Source: Kalmanozyma brasiliensis GHG001 (taxonomy: Eukaryota; Basidiomycota; Ustilaginomycetes; Ustilaginales). From it: a stretch of DNA of 64,000 bases. Made by a program: the position numbers and the translations under genes. The notes under the pieces were generated by a model. The model saw nothing but the letters and a program-made list of their open reading frames with translations, ran no database searches and was not told where the DNA came from. Position 1 is the stretch's first letter. Each line of letters opens with the position of its first letter. Where the stretch lies: the NCBI RefSeq assembly GCF_000497045.1, contig NW_015961970.1:310802-374801 (forward strand), read 5' to 3'. Below are positions 35,995-44,272 of this stretch, piece after piece.

Positions 35995-38859
35995 CTACTT
36001 CTTGCCTCCTCTCCCTCTCTTAGCCCCACCTCTGCCGGCGCCGAGCAAAGGCGACCGCCCCTTCGCCTCGCGCATGGCTGCTGGCGCCGTGGGTGGGGCA
36101 TGCATGCTGTCCTTGGCCCCGGTCTCCGCCTTCACCCCCTTCGGTTCAGCCGGTTCCATGAGCTTTGCCAGACTGCCCAGGTCTGCGATCCTCGGCCTGG
36201 TCTTCCCGCTAGCACCCTTGATTGCGAGCTCCTCCGTGGGTTTGGGCTGCTTCCATCGACCATACGGTGTGCTGGCGGGCGGAGCGGTGGGTTCGGGAGT
36301 GGCAGATTTGGCCCGGCCAGCAATGCGGATGCCTAGCCCGTCATCGGCGCCGTTCGCCTTCTTGGTCGCTTTGCCCGCGCCGCCGCTGGGACCGGGAAGC
36401 TTCGCTCCGCGACGCCAGACTTTCTCCTCTCCTGCTTCGGATTTGCTGTTCTGAGCGCCCTTAGAGTCAGCTGAGCCGAAGGTGGGCGTGGCAGCAGGGT
36501 TGACAGGGGAAAGGGTGACCCCCCAATCGTCCAGATCGGGTAGCTCGTCATCCAGCTCATCGTCGTCGGCTGCCCAGTCGAACGTTTTGGCTTGCGTCGG
36601 TTCGGGCGTGGCTGGAACCGACGACTTGCACTCTTCTTCCTCGGCTTGAGCAGGTGAAGTCGTGTTGTTGGGTAGACCGACCTTGGGCTCGGCGGGAGAC
36701 GAGAATAGATCGTCTTTGACCGTTGGGATGCTCTGTACGCGGTTGGCTACGGGCGTTTGCTGCGCGTCAGACTTGGTTGAAGTGGTGACGGTGTCCTTGG
36801 TTGATGCTGCGGGCTTGTCGGCGGTGCTCTCGCTCAGATCGACTTTCGCGATGCTGGCCGCGAGATCGTCCGTATTGCTGCTTGAGCGTGCCGAGGTAGG
36901 AAGCAAGACCTTCGCCGACGCAATCGAGCCCGCCTCGCCGGCCGCAGCGCCTGCAGCTGGCACTTTGACATCCTTCTCCTTACTCTGACTTGCCCTTCGG
37001 CCACGAATGCGCTCCGACTTGTCCCTCTTGAGCGATCGTTTCTTTTCCAATTCACTACCGTCCACCTGTAGACTGTCCGACTTCTGGGCTTGCTCGCCCT
37101 TTGAGTCGTTCTTCTTGCTCGCTTTGCGCTCCTTCGCAATCTTGGGCCTCTCATTCTCCACATCGGCGTCGCCGTCCGACTCATCCGAATGAAGCTGCGA
37201 GCGCGCCGAGGCAGGTGACAGGCGCTGACTGAGCGGCTTGGCATTCCCTGCTTCCGCACCGAGCTTCGAAGCAGTCAGCGAAGGCGACTTCTGCAGGTCA
37301 CTGCTCGTGGGCTTGTCGAGCTGCGGTGACTTCGCCAGCATGCGATGCGTGGGTGACGGAGTGCGAGACTTGGCAAAGTTGATCGGAGGTGGAGGAAGTG
37401 GACCATAGCCGCTGTTGCGTCTTTCCTTGTTGGATGCTTTGGCACGGCTCTGCATGTCTTCGAACATCTCGACGTCGTTCTTGCGCTCATCGTCGTCGTC
37501 GCCACTCCAGTTGGCCTCAAGAGCGGAGGAGGACGGGAGGTTGGAGAAGAGAGACGATTTGGCGGACTGCTTACCGCCCCAGCCAAAGGCGTCAAGACTG
37601 CGTGAGGGTGGCTTGGCGGAGCTCGTCTTGCCCTCGTCGGAGGAGGGAGAGTCACAGCCGAGCGCGGGTGTAGGAGGAACGACGTTGCCGTTCCAGTCGT
37701 TTGCTGCTTTGTGTTCGGCTTGATTGTCTGGCGGATGGAGCTTGAAAGTCTCCTCAGTTGCTGCGGAGGAGGGAGCGTCTTCCTCCGCGTTCTCTTCCAC
37801 ATTCTGCATGACACTGATCTCCTGGCCTAGACTGAGCTGCAGGCCATTCTGTCGATGCCCGGGACGCTTTCGATCGAGACCCGTCTGAACACCGAGCAGA
37901 TTGCTGGACGTGAAGCCGGAGCCGATTGTGTGCGAGGCGGCGGAGGCGGAATCGTTGTTGGAAGTAGAGCTGTCGTTATCGGAAGTCGCAGCTGGCTTGG
38001 GTGCCCACATGCTCGCACCCGTGCCAAGACTGGAGCGGATACCGATTTGGCCGTTGCTGGTCTTGCCACTCGAGGAAGTTTCTAGAGCCAAAGGCTCGCC
38101 TTGACTGCCGTTGCGATTTGACCTGAGAGGAGATCCGATGGACCCAGCGCGACCACGCAGATTCAATGCCTCGTTGAGCGGGCTGCGACCAGTGTCTGCG
38201 CTTGGTGCTAGAGGTACTGGTTGTTTCAGCGGAGTGAGCCCCAAGCCCAGACCGCTGGTTCGTGACGAGTCTCCGTCCTGGTTTGGAGGTCGCGCAGTGT
38301 TGGGGTACAACGGCCAATGCGGAGTTGCTGGCGTTTGAGGACCTCCACGTTGCGAAAGCTTGAGTGGCGTTTCCGGGATGGGATGTGATGCGCTGAGAGG
38401 CGTGCGTGTGTTGAGAGGCGAAGTTGTGTCGTTGTTTCGGGCTGGGCTTGTGAGTGGGAGGGGAGAAGGCAGCTTTGCTCCTGGTCTACGAATGCCTGGA
38501 GAAGGCGTGGATTCAAATGCCGATGCTGCAGCGTTCAGCTTAGGAGAAGGGGTTGAGGTTTCGCCTGCAAGCTTATCGCTGTCCGATTTGCCTTTGCGCG
38601 CTTTCCTAGGCGGTGTCTGTTGCAAGTTGTGGGCCATGTCCATGCGCTCAAGCAAGGAGCCGGTCTTGGCATCGCTGGACCGTGACTTGTCGCGGCCTGG
38701 TGTGACTGGTGAAGGCTTGTTTGCCGGGTCCGCTGCTGGAGGTGGAGAAGCTGGGGTGGAGGATTCCGGCTTGCGAGCGTAGATGCTCTGGCTGGAGCCA
38801 CCAATCCAGCCGTCCTCATCGGTCTCGAGATCCATGATGGGGGTCTTTGTTTTGGACAT
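35995..38859 (-). CDS. Uncharacterised disordered protein with RG-rich C-terminus
   Basis: 954 residues from the ATG at 38859 (the longest frame begins at TTG five codons earlier). I do not recognise a family. Visible: N-terminus with the acidic motif DLETDEDGWIGG; long Ser/Pro/Thr-rich stretches with many SP and TP sites; a charged Lys/Arg/Glu segment at about 570-645; a compact acidic-aromatic motif near residue 770 (FDWAADDDELDD followed by LPDLDDWGV); and a basic C-terminus GAGRGGAKRGRGGKK of RGG type. The SP/TP density suggests a kinase substrate and the RGG tail suggests RNA or ribosome contact; both are inference. The frame is open for 2.9 kb with codon use like the neighbours, so it is a real gene. 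Confidence 0.75.
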   Translation of the reverse strand: MSKTKTPIMDLETDEDGWIGGSSQSIYARKPESSTPASPPPAADPANKPSPVTPGRDKSRSSDAKTGSLLERMDMAHNLQQTPPRKARKGKSDSDKLAGETSTPSPKLNAAASAFESTPSPGIRRPGAKLPSPLPLTSPARNNDTTSPLNTRTPLSASHPIPETPLKLSQRGGPQTPATPHWPLYPNTARPPNQDGDSSRTSGLGLGLTPLKQPVPLAPSADTGRSPLNEALNLRGRAGSIGSPLRSNRNGSQGEPLALETSSSGKTSNGQIGIRSSLGTGASMWAPKPAATSDNDSSTSNNDSASAASHTIGSGFTSSNLLGVQTGLDRKRPGHRQNGLQLSLGQEISVMQNVEENAEEDAPSSAATEETFKLHPPDNQAEHKAANDWNGNVVPPTPALGCDSPSSDEGKTSSAKPPSRSLDAFGWGGKQSAKSSLFSNLPSSSALEANWSGDDDDERKNDVEMFEDMQSRAKASNKERRNSGYGPLPPPPINFAKSRTPSPTHRMLAKSPQLDKPTSSDLQKSPSLTASKLGAEAGNAKPLSQRLSPASARSQLHSDESDGDADVENERPKIAKERKASKKNDSKGEQAQKSDSLQVDGSELEKKRSLKRDKSERIRGRRASQSKEKDVKVPAAGAAAGEAGSIASAKVLLPTSARSSSNTDDLAASIAKVDLSESTADKPAASTKDTVTTSTKSDAQQTPVANRVQSIPTVKDDLFSSPAEPKVGLPNNTTSPAQAEEEECKSSVPATPEPTQAKTFDWAADDDELDDELPDLDDWGVTLSPVNPAATPTFGSADSKGAQNSKSEAGEEKVWRRGAKLPGPSGGAGKATKKANGADDGLGIRIAGRAKSATPEPTAPPASTPYGRWKQPKPTEELAIKGASGKTRPRIADLGSLAKLMEPAEPKGVKAETGAKDSMHAPPTAPAAMREAKGRSPLLGAGRGGAKRGRGGKK

Positions 38860-39568
38860 CGCGTGTACGTTCAACTCTAGGCTGCAGCAGAGCAGACTTG
38901 CTGCCGTTCAGAGGATGTCTATTAGGCGTAATTGTTGAGCTGGTCCATTGTACGGCTGGGTTCCGTGGTCAATCGAGTCTAGAGCATGAGAGCAGCTTAG
39001 AAGTGTGTGAGGAAGCCCTCGGTGAGATCACGGCTGGAGGCGGAGGTCGTCAAGATGAGTGCATGTTGTTGATGGTGCGTCCAATACAGTCTACGGTGTC
39101 TCTTGGAAGGTAGCTGGAGCAAGTGATGAGAAGAAGAAGCTTAGTTGAGTTAAGTGGTGGTGACGACCGAACCCTGATTGGCGGCCAATAGATGAAATTG
39201 GGAAGAAGGCCGTCGGTCGGTGGGTGAGGCGCTCTTCATTTTGGAAGCTGCAGCTGAGCCTCGCCAACAAGGGATCGCTGCTGCAGCCAGTCAGTCCACG
39301 CCCGCAATTTCATTTTGGCCTTCCTTCTGCTCGTGCGACAAGGCGCTGTGGAGGCTTGGCAGCCAATTCGCTCGCTTGGACCCTGCGTTGACGAGCCAAC
39401 GTGGAATCCAACTCAGCTTTCAATCTTGAATAGAGCTTGCCACCTTCCTTCCTCATCCTCACCACCTCGTCAGCACCCGTAGTGGCAGATCACAAACATA
39501 ACGCGCTCGAATGCTGCCATAGGGTCGCGGAAAGCAGCATCATCCGCTGCCGATCCTCACGAACGACC
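38860..39568. promoter_or_regulatory. Divergent intergenic region, 709 bp
   Basis: Separates the start codons of the disordered protein (-) and the alpha/beta hydrolase (+), so both promoters lie here. No strong motif stands out and no coding frame has recognisable protein content. Confidence 0.45.
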
Positions 39569-41110
39569 ATGTCCAACTTCGCAGCGTCAGACGAGCTCAA
39601 TCCGTGGGCAAACCACGTCGACAAGAAGCCAGCATCGACCTCGACAGCCTCTCAAGCACAGCCAGGCTCATCCACAGCGAATGCCATCATCGTCGATGAT
39701 CCGCCAGAGGACCTTCCTCCGCCTTACACAGCCCCGCCAGCTCAGCAAGGCTTCACCGAAACAGGAAGCGCAACCGCGAAATCGCCTTCTACGGACGTTC
39801 ACTCCACCGGAATGGAAGGTCGAGACCAGCTCCTCCTACTTGTCTTCATTCACGGCTTCAAGGGCTCATCCGACACAACGTTTGAAGATTTCCCATCGCG
39901 GCTCACATACAATCTGCAAGAAACATACCCGGGCCTGCACGTCCAATCTCTGGTCTATCCCACCTATGACACGCGCGGCAGTCTCGCAGCTGCTGTCGAG
40001 AGCTTTGTAGAATGGCTCACAGAGCAGACAGTCATGCTCGAGTCCAAGCCCGAGATCAATCCTGCTACAGGCGAGATCGTTCCAGATTCGGGCAAAGGAG
40101 GTGGCATGGGAAGTGTCAAGATCGTCCTCGCCGGCCATTCGATGGGTGGTCTCGTGGCTGTAGACGCTGCACTTGCCATCGCACAGAGCAGTGCGGACCA
40201 GCAAGCAAGGACGCCCAAAGAGAAGCAGTCCAGCCTCAAGCTCTGGCCGAGACTCGTCGGTGTGCTTGCTTTCGATACTCCGTACTACGGCGTACATCCA
40301 GGCGTATTCAAGCACGGCATCAACAAGTACGCCGGCTATCTGCAGACCGCACAGAGCATCGGCACCTTTTTTGCGCCCATGGGGGTCGGTCTTGCAGCGC
40401 GTTGGAACTCGGAGCGTCAATCACAAAGAGCGCAATCACCATCGACCGGATCTCGCTCTAGCAACGACGCTGCCGCATCGGCCCGAGCAACTGGCAACTG
40501 GCGAACGGCCCTCATGGCCACCGGAGCGGTCGCCCTCGCCTCGGGCGCCGCAGCCTCCGCCGCCTACTTCAACAAGGACAAGCTCAACGGTGCCTATGGC
40601 TGGGTCACCGACCATCTCGCCTTCGTCTCCAACCTGTGGGACGATAACGCCCTCCGCCAGCGTCTAGACCGACTCGTCGACCAGCCGCAGATCCTGTTCC
40701 ATTGCTACTACACGCGTCTACCCTCGACATCTCGCGCCGCCAACCCGACCCATAACGGTCCCATTCCAGCGCCACGAGATCGCACTTTCATCATCCTCCC
40801 CCCGCGCTCTGCGCGCTGCGCGGGCAGCTTCACCGCCATGGACAACACCAAGGCGACCGACGAGGTGGATGCGCACATCAGCATGTTTTCCGCCAAGAAC
40901 AATCCGAGGTATTTCGACCTGGGCTTGAAGACGAGTGGGTTGATAGCCGTGTGTTTGGACAACGAGGTGCGGTATGGTGACCAGAGGAAGGCGCAGATGG
41001 AGAGCGAGGAGAGGAAGGACCAGGTGGAGGAGGAGAGAGGCTTGAGGGATGGTGATGAGGAATTGGAGTGGATGAAGAAGGAGGCTCAGAACGGCGCTGC
41101 TGCCGAGTGA
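39569..41110 (+). CDS. Alpha/beta-hydrolase (DUF676/lipase-like) with hydrophobic segment
   Basis: 513 residues from the ATG at 39569; the open frame upstream starts at TTG. A Pro/Ser-rich leader of about 80 residues contains a PPPYTAPP patch. The hydrolase core starts LLLLVFIHGFKGSSDTTF (oxyanion HG motif), and the nucleophile elbow GHSMGG places Ser191; DTPYYGVHP follows. A small-residue-rich hydrophobic stretch at about 313-333 (LMATGAVALASGAAASAAYF) could be a membrane anchor. The C-terminal 70 residues are Glu/Arg-rich. Relatives are lipases or thioesterases of organelle membranes; the substrate is unknown. The gene ends 54 bp from the convergent CTNNBL1 gene. Confidence 0.8.
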   Translation: MSNFAASDELNPWANHVDKKPASTSTASQAQPGSSTANAIIVDDPPEDLPPPYTAPPAQQGFTETGSATAKSPSTDVHSTGMEGRDQLLLLVFIHGFKGSSDTTFEDFPSRLTYNLQETYPGLHVQSLVYPTYDTRGSLAAAVESFVEWLTEQTVMLESKPEINPATGEIVPDSGKGGGMGSVKIVLAGHSMGGLVAVDAALAIAQSSADQQARTPKEKQSSLKLWPRLVGVLAFDTPYYGVHPGVFKHGINKYAGYLQTAQSIGTFFAPMGVGLAARWNSERQSQRAQSPSTGSRSSNDAAASARATGNWRTALMATGAVALASGAAASAAYFNKDKLNGAYGWVTDHLAFVSNLWDDNALRQRLDRLVDQPQILFHCYYTRLPSTSRAANPTHNGPIPAPRDRTFIILPPRSARCAGSFTAMDNTKATDEVDAHISMFSAKNNPRYFDLGLKTSGLIAVCLDNEVRYGDQRKAQMESEERKDQVEEERGLRDGDEELEWMKKEAQNGAAAE

Positions 41111-41164
41111 TATACCCCAAAAAATACATTATGATGTGACTTTTGCGATGTGTGCGTGAGTAGT

Positions 41165-43030
41165 CTACAGGCTTTCGAGATACTCGATGAGCGCAGTGAG
41201 GATGTCGCTCGTCCTCAAGCCTTCCTCTCCTTGTTCGCCCTCCACCGCCAGCTGATCACCCACGTTCTCCCTGTACTCCCTCAGTGTCGCCGTTACGTCC
41301 GCAAATCCTAGCCCTTGCCTTCTCAACATCACCTTCACATGATCCTTGCACGCGTCATCCTCCATCACCACCCACGCGAGCACCGTGTCGAGCAGCTGCA
41401 GGCTGAACAGACCCCTCTCTAGCCTTGCCAGATACTCCTCCTCCTCGTCCTCTTCTTCTTCCCCCGCACTCGCCCCAACTCTCCCTACCAGTGTCTCCCG
41501 GAGATCCAGCAGATGATCCAACCCCGCATAATCGTCCTTCACAAACTGCGCTAGCACCCTCAACCGCTCCATCGACTCCGACGGTAGATGCGTCAACAAC
41601 GACCCCACGATCCCCAAAATATGCTCTGCGTCCTGCAGCGTCACTGTTGCACCCTTTCGCCTCTTGTCCTCGCCACACTCGCCGAACACGCCGAACAGCG
41701 GGTTGAGACCTTTCGCCTCGACAATCTTTCCCGCCACACCCGCACCAGTCGAACCCGACATCGCGTGGTCCAACACCTTGACCGCGCGCACCCGCGCAAA
41801 CGACCGCTTCTCCTTCATCAGCAGCACCATGAGCTCCACACCCTCTCCATCGAGGAACCGCCTCTTGTTGTCCGACTCCGACAGTGATAGGCAGAGGCAG
41901 TCGACAATGTTTTCCACAAACTCCTCTTCTTCCGCTCCCGTGGGTGGTGTTCGTCGATACCGCGCGAGAACGCTTAGAAGCACGTCGATGCCGGTCTCGT
42001 CGTCGACTTTGGTGCTGCCGAGCTTGGATCGGTTGGCCGGAGAGGTTTGGAGGAGGATGGCGAGGATCTCGGCGGTGTAGCTCGTGTTTTGGTCGATCGG
42101 ACGCTTCGCCGCCAGCCTCGACAATGTCCATGAGAGGAACGATGTTTCTGCCACCAGTCGTTCGCCCACCGCCCCTGAGGAGATGAGATTCTCTATCGCG
42201 CCCAAAGTATGGTAGATCGCCTGGGCATCGTTTTCCGCCTCAATCGCTTTCGCTGCTCTCTCCTCCTCTGCGACCTCCGCATCCAACACATCGTGAAAGC
42301 GCCCGAGATTGGATACGAGCAGATCCAGCAAGCTCTGTTTCAACAACGCCTCCACCAACTCGGTCATCGCCTCCCCCGCTTGTGATGCATCCTCGTCCTC
42401 GCCCTGGGTCAGAACATCCTCGTCGGTGAGCTCTTCGATCACTTCGATCGCCGCTGCGGCAATGTCGGCATTTTCGTGGCTCAGCAGTCCCACCAGGCTC
42501 GCTGGCCCGCCCAAGCGCACGAACTCGCCATAGAACACCGCCGGCTGGGTGGTCAGCACCAACAACCCCTTCAGCTCGGCATCCAGATCCGCCTCGGAGT
42601 CGATGAACCGTGCTGGGTCGGTCGCGTGCTTGACGCGCATCTCGGCGTTTCGATTGATGGCGCGCTCGAAACGCAGCAGCTGCTTGCGCAGCCCGGGCAG
42701 GTCGTTTTGGGAAGAAGTGGGGGAAGGGGCGCGGTCCATGATGTCGAGGATGGTGGATTGTTCGGCTGTGAGACCGCCGCCGAAGAAACGGCCGTCTTCC
42801 TGGTCGTCATCCGAAAAGAAGTGCGTGTCATCTTCGACGGTGGCATCGGAAAGATCGTCGTCGTCCACGCGGGCTGCTTTGGCCGGTCGCGGGTCGGGGC
42901 TGGATGGCCCAGCTTCGACAACAGTGGAGGATGAGGAGGCGGAGTCGTCTGGCTTGGGTGCCGACCACTTTCGCTTGTTGACCGCCGCAGAGGGCAGTTC
43001 TGGCAGCTTGAACAGCTTCTTCACGTCCAT
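41165..43030 (-). CDS. CTNNBL1: Beta-catenin-like protein 1 (CTNNBL1), spliceosome-associated
   Basis: 621 residues from the ATG at 43030; longer open frame upstream starts at GTG and lacks homology. N-terminus MDVKKLFKLPELP, then a Ser/Asp-rich stretch, then the conserved block DLPGLRKQLLRFERAINRNAEMRVKH and FIDSEADLDAELKGLLVLTTQP. Armadillo-like repeats fill the rest (GGPASLVGLLSHENADIAAAAIEVIEELTDED; VENIVDCLCLSLSESDNKRRFLDGEGVELM). These blocks match human CTNNBL1, which binds CDC5L and Prp31 in the Prp19/CDC5 complex. The divergent neighbour is an RBM42-like protein, 222 bp from start to start. Confidence 0.93.
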   Translation of the reverse strand: MDVKKLFKLPELPSAAVNKRKWSAPKPDDSASSSSTVVEAGPSSPDPRPAKAARVDDDDLSDATVEDDTHFFSDDDQEDGRFFGGGLTAEQSTILDIMDRAPSPTSSQNDLPGLRKQLLRFERAINRNAEMRVKHATDPARFIDSEADLDAELKGLLVLTTQPAVFYGEFVRLGGPASLVGLLSHENADIAAAAIEVIEELTDEDVLTQGEDEDASQAGEAMTELVEALLKQSLLDLLVSNLGRFHDVLDAEVAEEERAAKAIEAENDAQAIYHTLGAIENLISSGAVGERLVAETSFLSWTLSRLAAKRPIDQNTSYTAEILAILLQTSPANRSKLGSTKVDDETGIDVLLSVLARYRRTPPTGAEEEEFVENIVDCLCLSLSESDNKRRFLDGEGVELMVLLMKEKRSFARVRAVKVLDHAMSGSTGAGVAGKIVEAKGLNPLFGVFGECGEDKRRKGATVTLQDAEHILGIVGSLLTHLPSESMERLRVLAQFVKDDYAGLDHLLDLRETLVGRVGASAGEEEEDEEEEYLARLERGLFSLQLLDTVLAWVVMEDDACKDHVKVMLRRQGLGFADVTATLREYRENVGDQLAVEGEQGEEGLRTSDILTALIEYLESL

Positions 43031-43252
43031 GCTGGCTCTTGGTTTTAGGCCACTCTTGGTGGATATGGTGTCGAAGAAAGCGTTGACATGCACCAACACC
43101 TGCGCACAAAAAGTGGAGCAGCAACGGTCTTCCGAAATCCGAGCGAAGTGCACACTGAGCCCAGAACTTTCTGTTCCACCACTTCCTCTCCTCCATCACC
43201 CCCACCTTGCTCCGTCCTTATCCACTCAATCTATCGCACGCGATCATTCAAG
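43031..43252. promoter_or_regulatory. Compact bidirectional promoter between CTNNBL1 and RBM42-like genes
   Basis: Only 222 bp separate the two divergent ATGs, so the genes must share promoter DNA. The plus-strand side is CT/CA-rich (CCACCACTTCCTCTCCTCCATCACC-like), as expected near transcription starts. Shared regulation of two splicing-related genes is inference. Confidence 0.6.
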
Positions 43253-44041
43253 ATGAGTGGCTATTCAGCTTCAGGCTCTTCCTCATCCGCTGCCGCAGCG
43301 TCGACATCCACCGACCCCTACGCGCCGTTCTACTACTGGGACGCCTCCGCCAACAACTGGGCGTTCGACTACACTTCCTACTACTCGACCTACGGCTACC
43401 CCTCTGACTACACCGACCCATCGCTCAACCCATACTACGCATCCACCTCCTCTGCGCAACCGTCCGCGCCGGTAGTGGACCCATTCGCGCCCACATCAAT
43501 CTCCTCTGCCGCCGCACCAAGCACGGATAAACCCCGAGTTGACGCCTCTGGCCGGCCCATCCCAGGCACCCTCGCTCGCGGCGAAACCCGCCCCACCGTC
43601 CTCCGTCGCGCAGCCGGCAAGCTATACGAAGATCAAACGCTCCTCGAATGGGACCCCACCCACAAACGCCTCTTCGTCGGCGACCTCGGCAACGACGTAA
43701 CCGACGAAATGCTCACCTCGACCTTTGCGCGCTATCCCTCGTTTTCCAAAGCCCGCGTCGTCCGTCGTCCAGACGGAAAGGGCAAAGGCTACGGCTTTGT
43801 CGCGTTTGCCGATCCAGAAGACTTTTTGAGAGCGTGGAAGGAGATGGATGGCAAATACGTGGGTAGTAGGCCAGTGAGGTTGAAAAAGGCCGCGGAGATG
43901 GAAAGGGTCGAGATCGGGAGGCGGAAGGATCGGTTGTTGGCGATTACCGCGAAGGAGGATAGGAAGGCGCATAGGCAGAAGATGGGCGGGGCCGTGGGGA
44001 AGGGGTTGAGGAGGGTTGGGGGGTCGTCGTATGCAAGGTGA
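43253..44041 (+). CDS. RBM42-like RRM protein
   Basis: 262 residues from the ATG at 43253. The N-terminal third is Tyr/Ser/Pro-rich (YYWDASANNWAFDY, SYYSTYGYPSDY). The conserved part starts LRRAAGKLYEDQTLLEWDP, then the RRM with RLFVGDLGNDVTDEML (RNP2) and GKGYGFVAFADPEDFLRAW (RNP1), and ends GKYVGSRPVRLKKA. Human RBM42 has the same sequence order (DPTLLEWD, FCGDLGNEVTDE, KGYGFVSFKDP, MNGKYVGSRPIKL), so the assignment is good. Family members bind hnRNP K or U4/U6.U5 tri-snRNP parts. The basic C-terminal tail (KAHRQKMGG) is also typical. It ends 231 bp from the giant MDR gene, which is convergent. Confidence 0.92.
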   Translation: MSGYSASGSSSSAAAASTSTDPYAPFYYWDASANNWAFDYTSYYSTYGYPSDYTDPSLNPYYASTSSAQPSAPVVDPFAPTSISSAAAPSTDKPRVDASGRPIPGTLARGETRPTVLRRAAGKLYEDQTLLEWDPTHKRLFVGDLGNDVTDEMLTSTFARYPSFSKARVVRRPDGKGKGYGFVAFADPEDFLRAWKEMDGKYVGSRPVRLKKAAEMERVEIGRRKDRLLAITAKEDRKAHRQKMGGAVGKGLRRVGGSSYAR

Positions 44042-44272
44042 GGTGCGATGTCTGTGCAGGATGGTGGCGTGTGCCAGCAGAAGAAGCTGAGAAGGTCGGA
44101 AGCTTCCGTCTGAGCACGATTGGGCTCACTTTCACTCAAGATGGTACACACACCAGCATCAGGTTGCGCAGCGTGGGTATACGTCTCCACACTCGCAGAA
44201 AGAAGATGAATGCAAATCCTTTCCATGCGTAACGACTGTTCTATGACAAAACGAGTGTGTTCCTTTACACGC

